From: Pseudoscleropodium purum
Lineage: Eukaryota; Streptophyta; Bryopsida; Hypnales; Brachytheciaceae
Direction of reading: 5' to 3'
Assembly (NCBI GenBank): GCA_963969395.1
Contig: OZ017797.1
Coordinates: forward strand, 21,762,001-21,826,000
Length of the DNA stretch: 64,000 nucleotides
Under the pieces are notes generated by a model, which made no database searches, was not told the DNA's origin, and was given only the letters and a program-made list of their open reading frames with translations. Positions 50,523 to 62,720 of this stretch are shown here, piece after piece. A program made the position numbers and the translations under genes. The first letter of the stretch is position 1, and each line of letters starts with the position of its first letter.

Positions 50523-51442
50523 CCCCTAAATTCCCAAGGCCGTTTTTCTGTCAAAAACCACTCAAAAACTGCCATTTTTTGCTGCGTTCATCCAAAAAAA
50601 CAAAAAAAATCATATTTTTAGAATCTAACCATAGGATCTTGCACTTCACTTGTCTTAGTTCACGTGGTAAAAATTTCATGAAGTTTGACCATATAGATTG
50701 AAAGATATGAGCATTCAAAGTTGAAAAAAAAAGTTTTTTTGACTACTGGCTTGCGATTTCAGATGACTTTGACAGCAAATTGTCGAATTTTTTGCACTAC
50801 AGACTTTGAATTAGAAATTCTTTATATTGAAAAATTGAGTTGAAAGTCTAGGATTTATTTATTTATTTTAAAAACAATTGATTTTCATTCTCTAAAAGAA
50901 TGCTAAGTAGAAGTAGGTCCAAGATTAGGAAAAAAAAAAAATTTGTTAATAACTCTAAGATGGGATTGAAAGACAATAATTCCAATGGTGAGATTGTTTT
51001 AGCAAGCAAACACAACATTCTCCCAAAAGAATTGTGAAAATTGCATTTAGAAATGAATCCTAAAAGTTACTTTTTCAAGAAGATGTTGAAATTGCCTGAA
51101 AAACAAGATTGTCTTTAACTTTCTCATTATTAGTCCAAATAGAATAAATCAAAGCTTCACATGTAGACAAAAATGAAACATTTCAGTAGAAAAAAAATTA
51201 AAATTTATTTTGATTTTTTGTGATTTTTTTTGTGCTGCCCACTGAGTTTAGTTTCAAGCTTTTTGTGGTATAATTTTTGCTCCCAAGCACCAATTGAAAT
51301 AAAAATTATATTCCCACGTAGATAATAAGTTTTTTTTTTTATCTTACGGGAAAGTTTCAAAACAATTCACCAAAAATTGAGATTATAGGAACCTACCTGA
51401 AATCTAATTGTGTCCCCCAAGGGGACAATGGGAATTTAGGGG
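50523..51442 (-). mobile_element. TTAA-flanked TIR element, copy F (920 bp), best-preserved ends
   Basis: TTAA lies at 50519-50522 and 51443-51446. A perfect 14-bp inverted repeat bounds it: CCCCTAAATTCCCA at 50523-50536 and TGGGAATTTAGGGG at 51429-51442. The left interior (AAAAACTGCCATTTTT, CCATAGGATCTTGCACT, TGGTAAAAATTTCA) matches copies B and C in reverse orientation. The right half is more diverged, so this may be a subfamily. No open frame of transposase size. Confidence 0.85.
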
Positions 51443-51446
51443 TTAA

Positions 51447-52376
51447 AGCTACTCTTCACACACATGTTGTCTGAAAATTTTAACAAAAATAAATAAAAAC
51501 TTCATTCATAGTGAGCTACCCAAAGTCACTATATTACCAAAAAAACCCAATTTTAACCTTTAGAGGTTAAGGTAACGTTACCTCTATAATCATTGAATGG
51601 TTTGAGGAAAAAAAATATTATTTATTATAAGAGCCAATTATTCTCCTTGCTTTCTCCATGTCTCTTTACAAGTTGCAAGTGAACAATTTACAAAAGACCT
51701 AGGATTATAAATAGATACCTACAATATAATTTGTTTAAAAATCCATAAGTAATTCAATAATGCTTCGAAAAATATGAAACCACTTTTGTTACATTTCACA
51801 TCTATTTCTCTTTGTCTAAAAAATGACCTAAAATTATTCCCATTCAAGGAAACACATGAAATAGGCAGACCAGCCATTCTGAGCCAACAACCCATTTCCA
51901 GCCATTTAAGAAATTCAGCATAGTTGTTGGATGGATGTATTGAGGGAAATATTTTTCCCATGTAGAGAAATTGATTTAAGAAGGATACAACATGTTTTTA
52001 CATTCTTTTTTGTCGAAAAACTAAATTATCCTGAATTTTTTTCCTAAAGATTCTGTTCAACGTATTCTCGTTATATTGGTCATTCTATTCTATTTCCGTT
52101 CTGTTCAACCTATTCTCATCATATAGGTCATTCTAATTCCGACCATAGACTCGTTACAAAATCGATGTAAGTGTGGCAACGCCGTATTTCTTTACAATCA
52201 AAGTGTAATCCAGAAGAGCATTGTCATTACAGATTTCTTACAAAGATCTCAACCAAAGAACGCGAAGCCTCCATAAGTACATTTTGCATTTCTATATTTC
52301 TTCAAATTGCACATACCCTTCAGAAAAAAGCTACACAAATTAGTGAGTGGCAGATGAACAGTACAGTACAACCTCT
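51447..52376 (-). other. 3' flank of the formylglutathione hydrolase gene
   Basis: It must contain the 3' untranslated region of the minus-strand gene near 52376. An imperfect 48-bp duplication (CTGTTCAACGTATTCTC at 52053 and CTGTTCAACCTATTCTC at 52101) lies here. No other gene seen. Confidence 0.5.
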
Positions 52377-55300
52377 CTACACTCCCAGCGCCTTGGCATG
52401 GTGTTGGATGTGATCCTCCACAAAAGTGGAAATGAAGAAATACGAGTGGTCGTAGCCGGGTTGCACACGCACCTCAATGGGCATCTTTACACTCTTGCAG
52501 GCTGCTTCAAAATTCTCTGGCAGGAGCTGCTTTTCTTTGTAAAACTTATCGTCGGCACCCTGACACCATAACCCACCGAACAATCAGAAAAGAAAGGGAG
52601 TTTAAACATTCGTGAGCAGTCCTCAGCACCGTCGTAATTATTCATGAACTATTCATTGGAAAGAATCTAGGTTCTATTCGGACACAATCTGGAGCTTGTG
52701 ATAGGCCTTGAGAAGACATATTTCAATTTGGTTAGAATTTTCTTTACGCCATGTAACGAGGCTCCCTAGTGATTGAAGAAGTGTTTCAATGTGCTTCTAT
52801 AAAGATCTGACAATTCTCTACACTGCACAGTCCCAACTGCTCTAGAATGTTGTGGTCGTATTTCATCTTCAACGAGTTGGGGAAATCAAGGAGAGAGACG
52901 TCAGGATACGTGGCTTCATTAAAATCTTCGACTCAGAATTTCAACAAACTTGTTGCAACTCAATTAAAGAAGCGTTGGATGACAGATGAAGTTCGCATGG
53001 AAAATGCACTAGACCTTGCCACCTAATCCTCCATTTTTCTGTACCAAGAGAAATGAGATGAAGTGCAAGGGAAAAGGTATGAAGTTTAGAATTCAGTGAA
53101 TTAGCTGAATTCAACTGAAACCCCACTAATAAAAATGAATCTACCAATCATCTTTTACTCACTACAAAGCATGGAACTAAGGACTTCAAACTATCTAATC
53201 CTTGAAATTGATCTAGCATTCACTAAAAATCATCTACATCGGTTGCCAGAGACTCAAGCTTACATGAAAAAAATGAGGAAAATCTTAGATATTAGAGTTA
53301 TTCTTTATTCAACGCTAATTCAGATTCGTGATTGAACCACACCACAAAAGGGTTGCCAACACTTAAATACGGGATTATTCATTAGATTCGTCCCAATTTG
53401 ATCGCTGAAACTAGAATATCAGCCCCCCTTTTTAAGGACAACTCTTCGAGTACACATTGATTAGAGTGCACAACACCTACACATCAGATCTTGTGTTGAT
53501 TTTTTGATTATATATCAAAAAAATCAAAACACTTAACTTTAGCTAACAGAATCCATATAACGCATTTTTATATGCATTTGCATCCCCTTTCAACTGCTGA
53601 CATAAATCCCCTAGAAATTTGACCAGTCTGATGATAGGAACTACGCTCAATGCTTAAAATGTTGGTTTTAGGATCTCCTACCTTGGAAACAATACTGGAA
53701 GCAATCGAAGGCAAAAATAGCCGTGCGATGGAAGGGATGCAACAGACCTGGTCAATAAGAATGGTAGTTTTGGGGCCATCATACTTCTTGACAAGCAAAG
53801 TAGCATCATACTCCTCCCATGAAGGCTTCTGCTCTCCCAAGTATCCCTTAAAGGCTTTGTCACCCCATGGGCACTGCGTTGGGTTGCAAATTGGTGCAAA
53901 TGCAGAAACAGACTGCAATACAATCAATCGCAGACATTCCCACCGTAAATACACATAAACCCTGAACCCTAAATCATGCTTCGGATTCATCAGTAATACA
54001 TTCCTGATAAAGACAAGAGAGTAAGGAAATCACCTTATATTTGCTAGGGTTTTTCAGGAAGAGGGTGAGGGCACCGTGGCCGCCCATGGAGTGACCAAAT
54101 AGAGAGGCCTTTGATGTGTCCAAGTTGGGAAAATGAGAGCTCAGAAGCGAAGGCAGCTCTTTTGTAACGTAATCGTACATACGCCAGTTCTTCCATTTCT
54201 CTTCAGTGGCATTCAGGTAGAACCCAGCTCCTGTTCCATTACAAGGTGGTCTAAATCCATAATCAAGGAAATGTATCATTCAAAACTTACATTACTTGTG
54301 ATCAGTCCAATTCGTAAATAAGTATTTGATATTCGAATATACAGTTTTGGAGTACCTGTGCCGAAGTCCCAGCTTTCGGACTCCCCTTCCACATTCAGCC
54401 CTCCTAGAGAACAAATACGGCAAAAACATTCTCAGAAAACAAAAATGTAACATCTTCCATCGAACATATTCCGAGCTTTGCAAAATGCTCTAATGGAAAT
54501 GAAAATTGACGCTCAAAATTGTAAGAAGTTCAAGAATCACGCACTAGGAGAAGTGTCCATGGAAACCAACGCAAGGCCACAGGCAGCTGCCTTTCGCTGT
54601 GCTCCTGACTTTTGGATGAAATTCTCATCGTTGCAAGTCAGACCTGACAGCCAGTACAACACCTGCCACACCATAGTTCAATGAAATTAGCCAAATAATT
54701 TTAATAATCACAACACTCAGGCCTAATCTCACCCAAAATTAATTTTCAAAATCCTAAACCAACGAATCCCAAACAATGCATCCAAACGACTTCCAACATT
54801 CATGGTGGTCAAAACACTAGACAAAACCCTACAATAAAACCCTTACTCAAATATCCATTTCACGCTAATTCAAACTCTTCCCTATAAGGTAGAAGATACA
54901 AAGCCATTAAGATTCTCATTCCATCCTATACTGACCCCTGTTACAAAGACAACTCACAAAACCCCTACATATTATTGATTGCACAAGATGTACACAATCA
55001 AAACTTGAGAGTACTGGCACACCTAGAGACAGTACTTTGTAAATTCTTAACCGATTCATACGGTGTCCACAAAGTGCAATGGAATCCCCTTTCAGTTGCC
55101 GATAAGATCCAATAAAAATCATTTATGTTTCATAATAGTAACTATGTTAAGATTTAATTAGTGGCGATAATAGGTGCGCATACCTTACCCCAACATATCG
55201 GTGAAAATCTTAGAGTAGAGAGTCTATTCTCCCTTCAAATTCATTATTCATGAACTCCTAAACCCTAGCCAGGCTAGACTTACCGGGACTTTGTCGGAGT

Positions 55301-55544
55301 CGGCAGCAGGAGGGAAGAAGACGGAGAACGTCATGGGGCAGCCGACGGAGGAGCTGTCGTGCTTGAAGCGACGGTTAAAGCCACCGAACATCTTGTTGCT
55401 GGAAATTTCCTGAGGAGTGGCCATCTTTTCCTCCAGAGTGCAGAAGCTCCTGCGAGCGAGCAAATTCAAATGCAATGGGGAAGAGAACAAGAGCTGGGCG
55501 CCGACAGATCGTGAGGTGGTGCGCACCAGAGAGACGAGCGACAT
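52377..55544 (-). CDS. SFGH: S-formylglutathione hydrolase (esterase D family), six exons
   Basis: Exons on the minus strand: 55544-55284, 54662-54545, 54403-54356, 54230-54034, 53912-53748 and 52559-52377. All junctions are GT-AG, and the joined frame encodes 323 residues. It hydrolyses S-formylglutathione to formate and glutathione, the last step of glutathione-dependent formaldehyde detoxification. The alpha/beta-hydrolase signature is complete: oxyanion-region SGLTC (Cys97), nucleophile Ser190 in GHSMGG, Asp267 in GADDKFY and His301 in GYDHSYFF. Starting at the second Met (55424) gives 283 residues, the usual plant length (~284). The 40 residues before it are rich in Arg/Ser/Leu (ending [13 protein letters not shown]) and resemble an organelle-targeting peptide, so an alternative start is possible. 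Confidence 0.96.
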
Positions 55545-56500
55545 TCAGATGGTGAAGCTCACGAAGCTGAAACATTCAAAAGGGGTCATATCAGAATAGT
55601 TTTTGTCAAACCATTAGGGTTTCGTCTCTCCGAATCATCTTCCCCACGAAATTATATATAAAATTTCAGTTTGTAGGGATTTTCAGAGCTAGAAGGCAAG
55701 CACAGATGAGATTTTGGACATTGAATCCTCCTTAAACTTATTATGCCTTTCTCTATAATGCCATTCTGGAATATCTCACACACTAGCCACGCTATCATGG
55801 ACCGTGGTAGAAATTCCAACTGTGTCATAGCGAAAATTTTGAAACCCAGAGGTTGAGAGTAGTCTAAGAAATGGAAACTATGCTGCACCACCACATTAGC
55901 CAGAAATTGATGGAATCAATGAATCTACCACTCTTTGATACCTAAAATCTGCAGCCAATGTCAAAATCCATATTCGAAGAGACTATCACACCCGGGTTCA
56001 TCCCACTCTCTGTCAAAGTTGCTGAAAACTGGACAAAGCTTACGCCATTGGAGCACGAAATACAACGAGTTAAAGTGTAATCTTTGTTCCTATTTTGCAC
56101 CCTGAAAACACAGTGACAAACCCTAAGCTTCCACCCCCTGGCAAAAACCCAAAATTCAGATGAAAATTAGGGGTGGTTGCTCGAATCATCCACTCTCTTC
56201 CAAATTCAAGGGCCCAAGCGCGGAGCAAAAAATACCCTAAACCCTAAACCTCAGTTTCAGTTTCTTTCTACAAGAGTCGAGAGTTTGTACCTTGGAAACA
56301 CTGCATTGACAACCCCACAAGAGTTCATGCGAATGCAACTGAAGGGAGAGAGAGAGTCGAGAGAGAAAAGATGTACCAAGTCTGGCGCAATGCAGACAGG
56401 CACAGCTGGCTTGACAGAACTTCTGGAGCCTTTGCCAATTGGCAGTTTGACACAGGGATTTGATTCTCAAGGTTGCATAAGGTAACTGTGACCCCTTTCA
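55545..56500 (-). promoter_or_regulatory. Upstream region of the formylglutathione hydrolase gene
   Basis: The first ~950 bp upstream include telo-box-like ACCCTAAACCCTAAACC (56232-56250) and a GA/CT-rich tract (GAGAGAGAGAGTCGAGAGAG, 56346-56365). Both are frequent in plant housekeeping promoters and leaders. The transcription start is not definable by eye. Short open frames here have no recognisable domain. Confidence 0.45.
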
Positions 56501-59337
56501 AAATAACTTACCTAAGGTAGAAGTATCTATTTGTGATAACTTAAGCCTTTTAGCTTGTAGGATATGGAAAAAGTCGTTGAGAAATTGAGGTCAATGTGTG
56601 CAAACTTAAGGATGAGGAAGAATTGGAAAAAAAATTCCCCTAAAATGAATATTTTATTCAATGTAAATGCGGATTTTTCATCTAGACTCATTCTAGACTC
56701 AAAGATTCACCTACTATGGTTAGCTTTAGTTTTTTACCCTAAGCCAAGAGGAAAGAGAGATGAGTAGGTGAGAAGGAACAAATAAAGAATCTTTTTCAAC
56801 GAACAATGAATCTAGTTGTTGTTCACAATAAGTCAGACTATAAAGCCATTACAAAAAGGTTGTCTGAAATAGGTATTCCTACCATATTTGTAGCACTTTG
56901 AAATTTTAGGATTTATTCCTTTGGTGATCAAAAAATGCATACCAAGAGAATTTGAATTATTCTTTTGACTTCCAACAACAAGATTCAACTAAATATTAGG
57001 CAGTTCAATAATATAAACAACTTTAAATTACTTATTCAGATGCATTTAAGGTGGAGTGACCTGAAAGTTGGGACATGTAAAAGCACCACTTCTTTTATTG
57101 TGTACATTTTCTATTATTGAACCGATACAAAATTATATTTTTATATTGGCAAATGAAAGGAAATTTTTGAATGCACGAAAGAATGCATCATTTCACTATT
57201 AGAGAATTTCAAATCCATTTCAATATAGATTTTGCATATTTATATTGCTTTGGACAATTGATTAGGTTAACTTGGTTCGGACATTTTATAGCATATGTAT
57301 GTTGTTCAAATCCATGTTGCACGACAATCCTTTTAGCCTTGCCACGTTGGCTTTACACATTGGTTTTACTATGAGATGAATGCGGTAGTTCAGCAATAAT
57401 TCACTCATGATTAATAATACAAATTAATTGAAGGCACATGAATTTAGAGGTGGCATGCATGTGGGATGAACAAAATATGGCTTTTTTGAGTTGGCATTCT
57501 CTTGATTTTCTTTTTAATTTGTACCTGGGTTTAGCTACACGATAGAAAGGGCATGTCTCTATATAATGTACATGTGGAATCTATTGACTACTTCAAAAAA
57601 AGGCCCATGTCATTCAATTATGGCCTCCTTAATTCCCGGTTTAACAAATTCCATTTTTTGTCACTTGTAAATTTGGAATCAGCCTAATTTAAGCCATCTT
57701 TAATTACTTATACATGGCAATCTTTCACTTGAGGAAACTTTTACACATGCCCATGATTTTAGCTGTCTTTGTAAATTGCTTGTTACTCTCAAATTTTGTA
57801 GAACTGCATTATGGTTTATTGCTACCATCCACTTCCAAGAATGAATCATTTTCCCCTTTAGTGTAGATCATTCATATTGGCATTGACTGTCATCACAATT
57901 TGAGAATACAATTAGTATACTACCTCCTTTTCCAACATCTCCAATTCCTTATTTGTGTGGGGAAAGAAGCAAAGCATGAAAACATACAAAGCCTATGTCT
58001 TCGACGATTTTCATCGCCAGAATAAGAGACCTATAAGTACTACACTCTACTACCAAAAGTATATATAATTTATATAGCACTAGTAGTTGCAGTACTAATC
58101 ACACAAGTTTCAATTGGCCATGGCATTTGCAAGCGTATTTCTTGGCCTAAGGAAATTTTTTATTTCCTATTTCTTCCCTATACTTCTACTAACAAGTACG
58201 ATATATGCATACATTCAACTCATTCTACTGAAGCTATTTACCTTCTACTTAGTCGTTTTTAAGACTCAATTTGACAACATAGGTCTACATTGAACTTCCA
58301 AGTATTACCCTCTACACAAAGCTAGTTTAGGTATAGGTTTTTCAACAATGACGGACCTATGTACCATATCAACCACTCAATGCCTTCTTATCTTAGTTGT
58401 GCATTTCTAGAAACAAATACCATGCCAAAGTAATCTTACTAATTCAAAGGCTTCTTAGGCACACCTAAATCCGCATGCTCCACTTTAGCAATGTTCCTTT
58501 TGCTATACTTTTGAATCCTGGAGATGGCTACTTTTTTATAATCAACACTCCTTCTTCCATCTCCCTTCACGGTAATGTACCTTATATAGGCAAAAACGAA
58601 AAAGGAATGACTTCAAAAATGGCAATTTCATTACTTTGCTTCATGTTAGTCCACATGACAAAGGCATGACAATTACATACTCCTCTCACACACCAAACAT
58701 GCCTCATATAGATCCTACTACTCCTTGACTTCAAGATCACAGAAAATTAGTAGTCCTTAAATTTTTGGACCTCCCCTGTGCTATTGCACTCATCCACTCC
58801 CACAAAAACACCTCAACCTTTAGACATGGACAATATTCTGAACTATGCTTGTGGCAGCTAAACCAATAAGGCCTACAATCATACATGGCTAAAACTTCCA
58901 TGAGTTCTAACCATTGGGGAAGCTCAATGTATACATAAAAACTTCTCTTGGAAAAGAAAAAAACCGTATAGCACTTGCACTGCTACTGCTAGACATATAT
59001 ATATGAAGGCTAGATGTTCATCTTCTTCTCCAAATTCCGTTATCGACTTCAATTTTTTAGTTTTATTGACCTACACCTCACACAAAAAAAACGCATTCTA
59101 TCATGTTCCACTATTTGTCGTCATAGTTTTTCATATACTAGGTCACATCTTCTTTTTAATGCTAGGACTCTAAGACTCTCTATCTTCATTTTCCTAAAAC
59201 ATTAACAACATCTGTGAAGACATGCCCTACTCAAACAAGGTCACATAACATGCTCCATAAAAGGCATGACACTTATAACCAAAATACTAAAAAATACTAC
59301 ATCCATTATGCATTCATGTTAACTCACTGTACATAGC
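56501..59337. other. Intergenic DNA
   Basis: AT-rich with moderate complexity. No exon, RNA gene or bounded repeat recognised. Confidence 0.5.
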
Positions 59338-59821
59338 CTACCACTTTTTCTCGGTCTGCAATTTCTTTTTCTAAGACAGAATTGTGAATTTGATAGCCTC
59401 CTCTGCGACTTGTAACAAAACATTCTCAACGGACGTACCCTGCAATAAATAATTCAAGAATGAAGACGACGACAAAAACAAATGGTTCTGCAAAAAGAGT
59501 AACCTCTAAAACTGAAAACGTAATAGTAATCCACGTACATAAACTAAGATATAAAGAGCAGTTCATACAGCATGTACAAACTCTAGAGAACACCATGGCA
59601 ATTTACTAAACATGCACTACCAATTTCCCTCCAACCACTTTGATTTCAATTTCAAACTCACGACTAGTAATAATTTTTCTTACCGCCTCATGAAACGTAA
59701 TTATGGTCTATACTTGTACCAATTCAAGCCAGCCAAGTGATATTTTGTAGTGCTTCCACTAAGTTCTCTCTAGCACTCGTCAATTATGTAGAAAGTAATC
59801 ACTAAAAACATCATGAACATG

Positions 59822-60696
59822 TTAGAGGTTTGGAGACATCCTCATCGTTTGTTCAGTGCCCGTTTGTGTTGTGGCGTTGCTTTCCAGTCCATTGACGTGC
59901 AAAGAAGTGGAAGGGCCGCCGTCTTGTACTGCCTCTGGCCTTAATGACTTATATATAGCTTTCATTTGAGCACGAAGTTTATCGAGCTCTTTCTACATAC
60001 CTTCCAACACACATATGTCAACTTTTGCGGTTTTAGCACCTCCTTCTATTCCAATCTTTGTTGCCCCGAGTCCCTCTGCTCTACTTGACTTCTCCAACAC
60101 AAATGCAACATCCTCTTCATTAGAAACTAGAGAAGGTTGACGTGACATCTCCATCCGCTTTCTTTTTGAAACCCCTTCATATCCTTTTTTCCTGTGCATT
60201 TTGAATTACACTTCCTTTGAATATGGTTCGCGGCCTAGCTTCTTGTGCAAATCCTTCCAGATGCCATCTTTTCCTTTTGGTCCTGTCTGTCCTATTTTTA
60301 CTTTTGTGGCATTGATATACTTCATTTTCTATGACAATTCTTCACGGTGGATCTCTCTTGATGCGATCTAGACATCGCCATATATTCTTGTCAAATCCAA
60401 GTGGACACTCATCACCATCTTTCATTGAGTTCAGCAACTTGGATTGCCATTGTATCACTACCTTGCCTGCTAATTTACGAATATAAGCACGGTCAATAGG
60501 TGCCCTATATTCAAATGAATCCTTCAGGTGTCGCCGCAAAGTGGCCATTTTTTCTTCAAGTTGACATCTAATGTTTGTCATTGAGGGATCGAGTCACTAG
60601 CACAATTTCGTTAACTGCAGCCGCCACGCTCCTACTCCAAATCCATATGGAATCCCCATATGGTTCATTGATAGATAATGTGCTTTCAATCTCTAC
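59822..60696 (-). pseudogene. C-terminal coding segment of the decaying gene
   Basis: Successive frames: 60696-60571 (INEPYGDSIWIWSRS), 60581-60345 (IRKLAGKVVIQWQSKLL and DECPLGFDKNIWRCLDRI), then 60325-59822 with stops at 60206-60208 and 59993-59995 before the end codon at 59822-59824. The IRKLA..VIQWQSKLL stretch faintly resembles the last helix of the TFIIS N-terminal (LW) domain, which is weak evidence. The final part (KELDKLRAQMKAIYKSLRPE) is helical and could be a coiled coil. Confidence 0.5.
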
Positions 60697-62720
60697 CACT
60701 CGCGGTTTGCTCTCTTGAATTCCCTCTCCCCTTGTCTTCTGCGTCTTTCCTTTTGCTTCCTAGTTTTAGTTTTTGGGGAGTGCACCTAATCTTTTTCCTC
60801 TTTTACTTCCATTTCAGATCCTCCGTAACAACCTCTATTTGAACTATACTTTGATTCTTTTTGATCGTAACTGTAGTCATGTTCATTCTTCTTGAAGTGC
60901 TCAAGCTTTGGTGATAGGTTACAACAAGCTTGCTTCTGAGTATTTCTGCGGTCTATGTCATTGTCCTTGTACTTTTCATAATCAAAATTACTAGGTGCAT
61001 GCCTCTCACTACATTTGGTCTGGTGACGACTACTTTCAGATGATCTGTGCCGTTGATGCCATCCTTTGTCTTCCATGCTCCGAACAATTTACATTATCCG
61101 CCTTCTATGCATGTACAGTGCACATCATGCAATTCAAGTGACACAACATTCATGAATGTCATAGATCTTGTCTTTCCTTGCATTCATATAGCATTGTAGA
61201 ATACCTATATAGCATTCATTCAGTCTCACAACTTCTTTGCGAAAAGGATTGTCTTTATTTTTGTAGACTCGGAGTCCTAACTGTCATTAGAATCCTCTCT
61301 TTGTTTTTGTCTCCGTAGTTTGCCTTTGCCCCTCCCCTTTGAAGGTTCACCTTCAAGTTCAACCAAGGAATCCGAGGATGCGTACCTTCTCTATCTAGAT
61401 CTCCTTTGTTGCTTCTCTCCTACATGTTCAAAGGCTAGAGGAGAAAAACTTACTTGCTCATTCTCTGAAGCTGGTGAGCAAGCCCACTCTTTTCCAAGAT
61501 GTTGCACAAATATAAAATCTACAGTAGTGGTTACCTTGTTAGTAGCCAGCGCTTGACTTCCTCTTGTATATAGCCTATTACTATTTTTGAAATTCATTTG
61601 GTTTCCACACACTCATATCCAATAGTTCCTCACGTACTATAATATTCACGCAGTCATGAAGACTTCATGGATTCATTGGTCCTTGCACTTAAACAAATGT
61701 GACCAATGAATTGAAATCCCTATCGCTCAGTTTTTAGTGTGGGCAATTATTAGAAAAGCATACCTTTCCTTTCCTTTTCTTGTGTGACGTTGCTTCAATC
61801 TGGCTTGACTTTGACACCCTTTTCCTTACTGACACTGTGAGACTCCTCCATATCCAAAGCTTCTGTGTTTAAGACTCTAGAAAGAGAAGTTCTCTTCATT
61901 CCTTGAGCCACACTAATGTTGTCTTTCTTTTTACTTCCACGAATTTTACTTCCAACACCTTCTCAATCCTCTGGTATCTTTGCAAGAGTTACCACTTTCT
62001 TTCCCCGGACTAGTTTATGCCATGACTCGAATGTTTCCCTCTCTTTGCCCATCAGTTTTGTCTACCCTTCCCTAGCTTGCAAAACTCAAAATGCTCATGT
62101 GTTAAAACTTTGTAGCTAATACAATTACAAACAATTTGTGCTACTTCAAATAGCAAATGCAAACTCAACCTAGCTACCAAATTAGGAAAAGGGCAAATGA
62201 TGCATACTTTCCACACATTGCATAAAGAAGGACAAATAACATTTCAATGTAAGTCACTATACGGCTCCCTTACCTCATTCCACTTGAAGACAACCTTTTT
62301 ACCTCTTTGTCTTTGTAACTCCTTCTCCTGTAGAGTATGCCTTCTCTCTTGTGGCTTCATTCACAACTCCATGTTAGGAAAGATACTCATATTTATTTTA
62401 AGCTAATACACTAAAGTCCTCCATGCCACTCATATCATTCCTACTTAAGGATTTAAAAGTCCTATTCCTATGACTACTATCTGACTAAAGCTTAGTTTTC
62501 CAAATCAGGGGAACATCAAATTACTTGCACAATGACAATGCTTCATATTGGACACGACCATCAACATTTCGTGGAGGTTTAGGGTATAGCAACGCACATG
62601 CTGAATGAAACGTGGACAATATATGGACCACACACATTTAGCAATATCAAATGTCCAAAATTCATGCACAATGCACAGGCAGCAAAAGAAGCCATTGGAT
62701 TTCGGCTCACCTTCCCTTCA

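Noticed and set aside
53568..53990. 140-codon minus-strand frame as a separate gene
   Set aside because: Its middle is exon 5 of the formylglutathione hydrolase. The rest is read-through of flanking introns.
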